Below, piece by piece: positions 30,670 through 33,660 of a stretch of DNA of 33,660 nucleotides. The position numbers and the translations under genes were made by a program. Each line of letters begins with the position of its first letter. Position 1 is the first letter of the stretch. The stretch is from QFOX01 sp044237845 (GTDB lineage Bacteria; Pseudomonadota; Alphaproteobacteria; Rickettsiales; UBA3002). Where the stretch lies: assembly GCA_044237845.1 (NCBI GenBank), contig JBIIEL010000020.1, positions 1-33,660 on the forward strand, read 5' to 3'. Under the pieces are notes generated by a model that was given only the letters and a program-made list of their open reading frames with translations, searched no databases and was not told where the DNA came from.

Positions 30670-31836
30670 CTAATTCCGCCGTGTGATGTAGCGCGAGGGC
30701 TCCAGAAAGCCGTTGCCGGCATAGCCCGCATGCGCAGAAGATCCCGCTGGAACGGCCATCGGATTAAAGCTGCTCGACGAGGCAATTTGTGGCGTTACCG
30801 GAATCGTCATCGGTTCCGGCTGTGCAACCACTGTAGTCTGCGGCATAGTAACTGGTGCGCGGAGTTGAATCGGTTGGCTCACCGGCGCGCTGGCAACCAC
30901 CGCACTGCTGACTGGGGCCATCGGGTCAAACGCATGCGGCGCACGAAGCTGAATTGGTGCAGTTGTCGGCGGGTTCAGAGGCACTTGCGGCGCGGAAGTA
31001 AATGTCTGTGGTGCAGCAGGCGCGGCTATTACAACCGGGGCGGGCGGTGCAACCGGTGTATTCAGCGTTGCACCTATCATCGGTGGTGGTGGGAGCGCAA
31101 TATAGCCTTGCTGCTGCGGCACGGGTGGCGCAGGTGTATACATCACTTGCGGTGGGGCGGGCGGAGTTATCACCGCGGGCACCACAGGCACAGGCTGCGT
31201 AGGCACCATGGTGCGTGGTGCGTTTGGCAGTGGCGAGAGCATCGACGGTTCTGCCGCCGCATCGCGCGCCAACTGATCTCGTGCAACGGCCGCCTGATCA
31301 CGCGCGCTCTCCAGACCATGACGCACGTTATTCAGCCGCGCTTGCGGGCTATCGCTCCCCGGCATCGCCGGATAGGGCGGCACGGTGCTAAAGCTGTTCT
31401 CGGCCACAGTATATGGCGAATTCTCAGCCGGAATCTGACGAATGCTAGGGTCAATACGCTCCGCCGCCGCGCGCGTCGCAGCATCCACCGGAGGCAATTC
31501 GGGCATAGCAGTTGTGGGTGACGTCCATGGCAGCGCAGACGCCGCAGGCGGCAGGTTGTTCACCTGCACTTCCGCAACGGGCGCGAGCGCCTGCGTCTGC
31601 GTAGCGGGCATCGCCTCTACGGGCGCAAAACCTGCATCCGACAACGGTTTTACAGCGTTGATCTCACGCGCGGCATCCATAGATGCCTTGTTGCGGGACG
31701 GCAGACGGCGTTCGCCAAGCACTGTATTATAGCGCGGTACAGAGGGGTCCTTGGGGATGATATAGGTACAGCCGGATAGGCTGGAGAGAAGAAGCGCCGA
31801 CGCGCCAACAACCATGAACTTCTGGAGGTAACCCAT
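30670..31836 (-). CDS. Pro/Ala-rich outer-membrane-type lipoprotein, unknown role
   Basis: 388 aa. The type II signal peptide MGYLQKFMVVGASALLLSSLSGC has lipobox LSGC with Cys23; no Asp follows at +2 (Thr), so outer-membrane sorting is expected. A short globular start (IIPKDPSVPRYNTVLGERR) precedes about 330 residues dominated by Pro, Ala, Val and Gln. These are low in predicted structure, with two copies of PIQLRAP. This suggests a flexible spacer crossing the periplasm. The start at 31836 is chosen because it begins the signal peptide; the open frame continues to 31968. It stands 67 bp upstream of alaC on the same strand. The gap to phaC (31837-32027) contains no gene. Confidence 0.78.
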   Translation of the reverse strand: MGYLQKFMVVGASALLLSSLSGCTYIIPKDPSVPRYNTVLGERRLPSRNKASMDAAREINAVKPLSDAGFAPVEAMPATQTQALAPVAEVQVNNLPPAASALPWTSPTTAMPELPPVDAATRAAAERIDPSIRQIPAENSPYTVAENSFSTVPPYPAMPGSDSPQARLNNVRHGLESARDQAAVARDQLARDAAAEPSMLSPLPNAPRTMVPTQPVPVVPAVITPPAPPQVMYTPAPPVPQQQGYIALPPPPMIGATLNTPVAPPAPVVIAAPAAPQTFTSAPQVPLNPPTTAPIQLRAPHAFDPMAPVSSAVVASAPVSQPIQLRAPVTMPQTTVVAQPEPMTIPVTPQIASSSSFNPMAVPAGSSAHAGYAGNGFLEPSRYITRRN

Positions 31837-32027
31837 AGCTTGCCCGATATGTTTTTGGTTTTTTTTTATTGCCAATGACGTTACCCACGCCCCCCACGTT
31901 TGTCCAGTCCACCCACAAAAATCTGCACGGCCTGTGGATGAGTGGTGGACGCGCGCTAATCGCCTCATTTTTTAGCCTCTATACGCAGAACATTGCATCT
32001 CCGGAGGATTTACTATACCAACACGGC

Positions 32028-33660
32028 ATGGTCACAAAATCCACACGCAAGAAACCCTCTCCCCCCACGAAGAAGCGGGCGGTGGTGGTTCCTCTCAAAC
32101 CAAAAAAGAAAGCGGCAAAGCCTGCGGCGAAAGCGGCGGCACCCACAGGCAAGCCTGCCGCTACAAAGGCGCAGGCCGCGCCACGCACCCAACCCCAAAA
32201 CCAGCCGCCGCTGCAAGCGGCGCTTGATCCGCAGGTGTTTGCCGAGAACATGGCGAAGGCGGGGGATTTATGGCAGCGCATTATGCAAAACGGCGCGGCG
32301 AAAGCGCTGGCTAAGCCAGCGACGCTGGGGCATACCGACCCGATGACGATGGCGGAATCGCTGCTGCACGCGGCGCGGCATATCTCGGTCGATCCACAAA
32401 AATTGGCGAACGCACATCTCGGGCTGGTGAACGAACATCTCAAGCTCTGGCAGTGGTGGACGGGCAAAATGCTCGGGCGCGAGGAAGGCGCCTATGTGGA
32501 ACCGCCCGCGCGTGACCGCCGCTTTGCGGATGACGCATGGAACAGCGGCGCGGCGGATTACATCAAGCAGAACTACCTCGTCAACGCGCGCTGGCTTGAG
32601 AATCTCGTCGGCGAAATCGACGGCGTGGACGCACAAACCGGGCGCAAACTCAGCTTCTACACCAAGCAGTTTATCGACGCGGCGAGCCCCAGCAATTTCG
32701 CGCTCACCAACCCGCAGGTCATCCGCACGATGATGGAAACCAACGGCGACAGCCTCGTGCGCGGCCTCACCAATCTGCTCCATGACCTCGAAAAAGACGG
32801 CGACAGTTTCCGCATCTCGATGACGGATGAAGGCGCGTTCGCGCTGGGCGAGAACATCGCCGCCTCGCCCGGGCAGGTCGTCTATGAAAACGATTTGATG
32901 CAGCTGATTCAATACGCGCCGACCACCAAACAGGTTTACGAAACGCCGATCCTCATGGTGCCGGCATGGATCAACAAATACTACATCCTCGACCTCACGG
33001 CGGAGCGTTCCTGCGTGCGTGCGCTCACCGAGCTGGGCTACACCGTGTTCGTGATTTCCTGGGTGAACCCGGACGAAAAACTCGCGCGTAAAAGTTTCGA
33101 TCATTACCTGCGCGAAGGGCCGCTCGCCGCGCTGGATGTGGTGGAGAACATCACCAAGTCGAAGCAAACCGCGATGATCGGCTACTGCCTCGGCGGCACG
33201 CTGACAGCGATCACGCTCGCCTATCTGCGCGCGAACGGGGCGGATAAACGCATCGCCTCCGCCACCTATCTCACCACGCTGGTGGATTTTACGGATGCAG
33301 GGGACATGTCGGTGTTCATCGACGACAGCCAGCTCGACGCGCTCGAAGACCGCATGAAATCGCGCGGCTATCTCGAAGCGTCGGAGATGGCGACGACGTT
33401 TAACATGCTGCGCAGCAACGACCTTATCTGGTCGTTTGTGGTGAATAATTATTTGCTCGGCAAACCGCTTTATCCGTTCGATCTGCTCTACTGGAATTCG
33501 GATGCGACGCGCATGCCCTCCACCATGCATGCCTTTTACCTCCGCAACATGTATCAGCAGAATAACCTCATCAAGCCGAACGGGCTGACGCTGCTCGACA
33601 CGCCGATCAGCCTCAGCAAAATCACCACGCCGACTTATATTCTCGCGACGCGGGAAGACC
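32028..33660 (+). CDS. phaC: Class I poly(3-hydroxyalkanoate) synthase PhaC (5' part)
   Basis: Polymerises 3-hydroxyacyl-CoA into storage polyester granules. 544 codons are present and the gene runs off the window. The lipase-like box GYCLGG has nucleophile Cys387. The PhaC N-terminal domain (DPQVFAENMAKAGDLWQRIM, DRRFADDAWNSG) and PAWINKYYILDL are clear. Cys387 is 68 positions later than Cys319 of Cupriavidus PhaC, because residues 1-50 form a basic tail (KKKAAKPAAKAAAPTGKPAA). The catalytic Asp and His are expected just beyond the edge. ATG 32028 has GGAGG at 32003-32007, 20 bases away, which is unusually long; no better in-frame start exists. A long - strand open frame over this gene is a shadow. 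Confidence 0.95.
   Translation, partial: MVTKSTRKKPSPPTKKRAVVVPLKPKKKAAKPAAKAAAPTGKPAATKAQAAPRTQPQNQPPLQAALDPQVFAENMAKAGDLWQRIMQNGAAKALAKPATLGHTDPMTMAESLLHAARHISVDPQKLANAHLGLVNEHLKLWQWWTGKMLGREEGAYVEPPARDRRFADDAWNSGAADYIKQNYLVNARWLENLVGEIDGVDAQTGRKLSFYTKQFIDAASPSNFALTNPQVIRTMMETNGDSLVRGLTNLLHDLEKDGDSFRISMTDEGAFALGENIAASPGQVVYENDLMQLIQYAPTTKQVYETPILMVPAWINKYYILDLTAERSCVRALTELGYTVFVISWVNPDEKLARKSFDHYLREGPLAALDVVENITKSKQTAMIGYCLGGTLTAITLAYLRANGADKRIASATYLTTLVDFTDAGDMSVFIDDSQLDALEDRMKSRGYLEASEMATTFNMLRSNDLIWSFVVNNYLLGKPLYPFDLLYWNSDATRMPSTMHAFYLRNMYQQNNLIKPNGLTLLDTPISLSKITTPTYILATRED

Noticed and set aside
32268..33530. 420-codon open frame on the - strand opposite phaC
   Set aside because: It lies antisense to a clear PhaC coding sequence, is Arg/His/Val-rich as expected from a GC-rich shadow frame, and has no recognisable motif.

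Overview
The window is chromosomal DNA from a GC-rich alphaproteobacterium. The evidence is a DivL-type tyrosine pseudo-histidine kinase beside ahcY, three perfect CtrA boxes (TTAA-N7-TTAA), the alaC-glpX-recJ neighbourhood, a fabG-acpP-fabF-mltG block, a thioredoxin-reductase-like ferredoxin-NADP reductase and a class I PHA synthase. The family or genus cannot be told from the sequence. I see no rRNA, tRNA, CRISPR array, transposase or phage gene.

Layout. 1-6.4 kb: a weak terminator, an AT-rich possible HEPN gene, thiC, a nested palindromic repeat that fills the thiC-mutY gap, mutY carrying three in-frame repeat-like insertions, gltA with a basic N-terminal tail, and a TerB-like orphan. 6.4-9.6 kb: a flagellin-like orphan and yggT read from overlapping divergent promoters, purU, and a double-HTH orphan behind a Pho-box-like site. 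9.6-16.1 kb: divL-like kinase, ahcY, a CtrA box, a caspase-like putative cysteine protease and fadD. 16.1-19.6 kb: FNR-folD operon and an ArsR-controlled sulfur module (rhodanese, AhpD-like, DUF2892). 19.6-25.1 kb: OmpA-like protein, mltG, an orphan gene, fabF, acpP, a repeat and fabG. 25.1-31.9 kb: small CtrA-box gene, recJ, EF-hand gene with a CtrA box, glpX, alaC and a Pro/Ala-rich lipoprotein. 32.0 kb to the end: a 5' portion of phaC with a basic N-terminal tail.

How it fits together. Most genes are housekeeping: thiamine synthesis, TCA cycle, one-carbon and methyl metabolism, fatty-acid synthesis and activation, gluconeogenesis, DNA repair and carbon storage. Scattered between them are orphan soluble genes: double-HTH, caspase-like, a 317-aa-class unknown, an EF-hand protein and a small protein. 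Several overlap a housekeeping gene tail-to-tail by 4-9 bp. Three of them have CtrA boxes upstream and two have Pho-box-like sequences. Together with the DivL-like kinase, this suggests a lineage-specific set of genes under cell-cycle and perhaps phosphate control. That link is inference.

Second theme: small palindromic repeats occur both between genes and inside reading frames (three places in mutY, probably one in folD, and the 3' end of the gene at 25387). One mutY insert belongs to the same family as the intergenic element between acpP and fabG.
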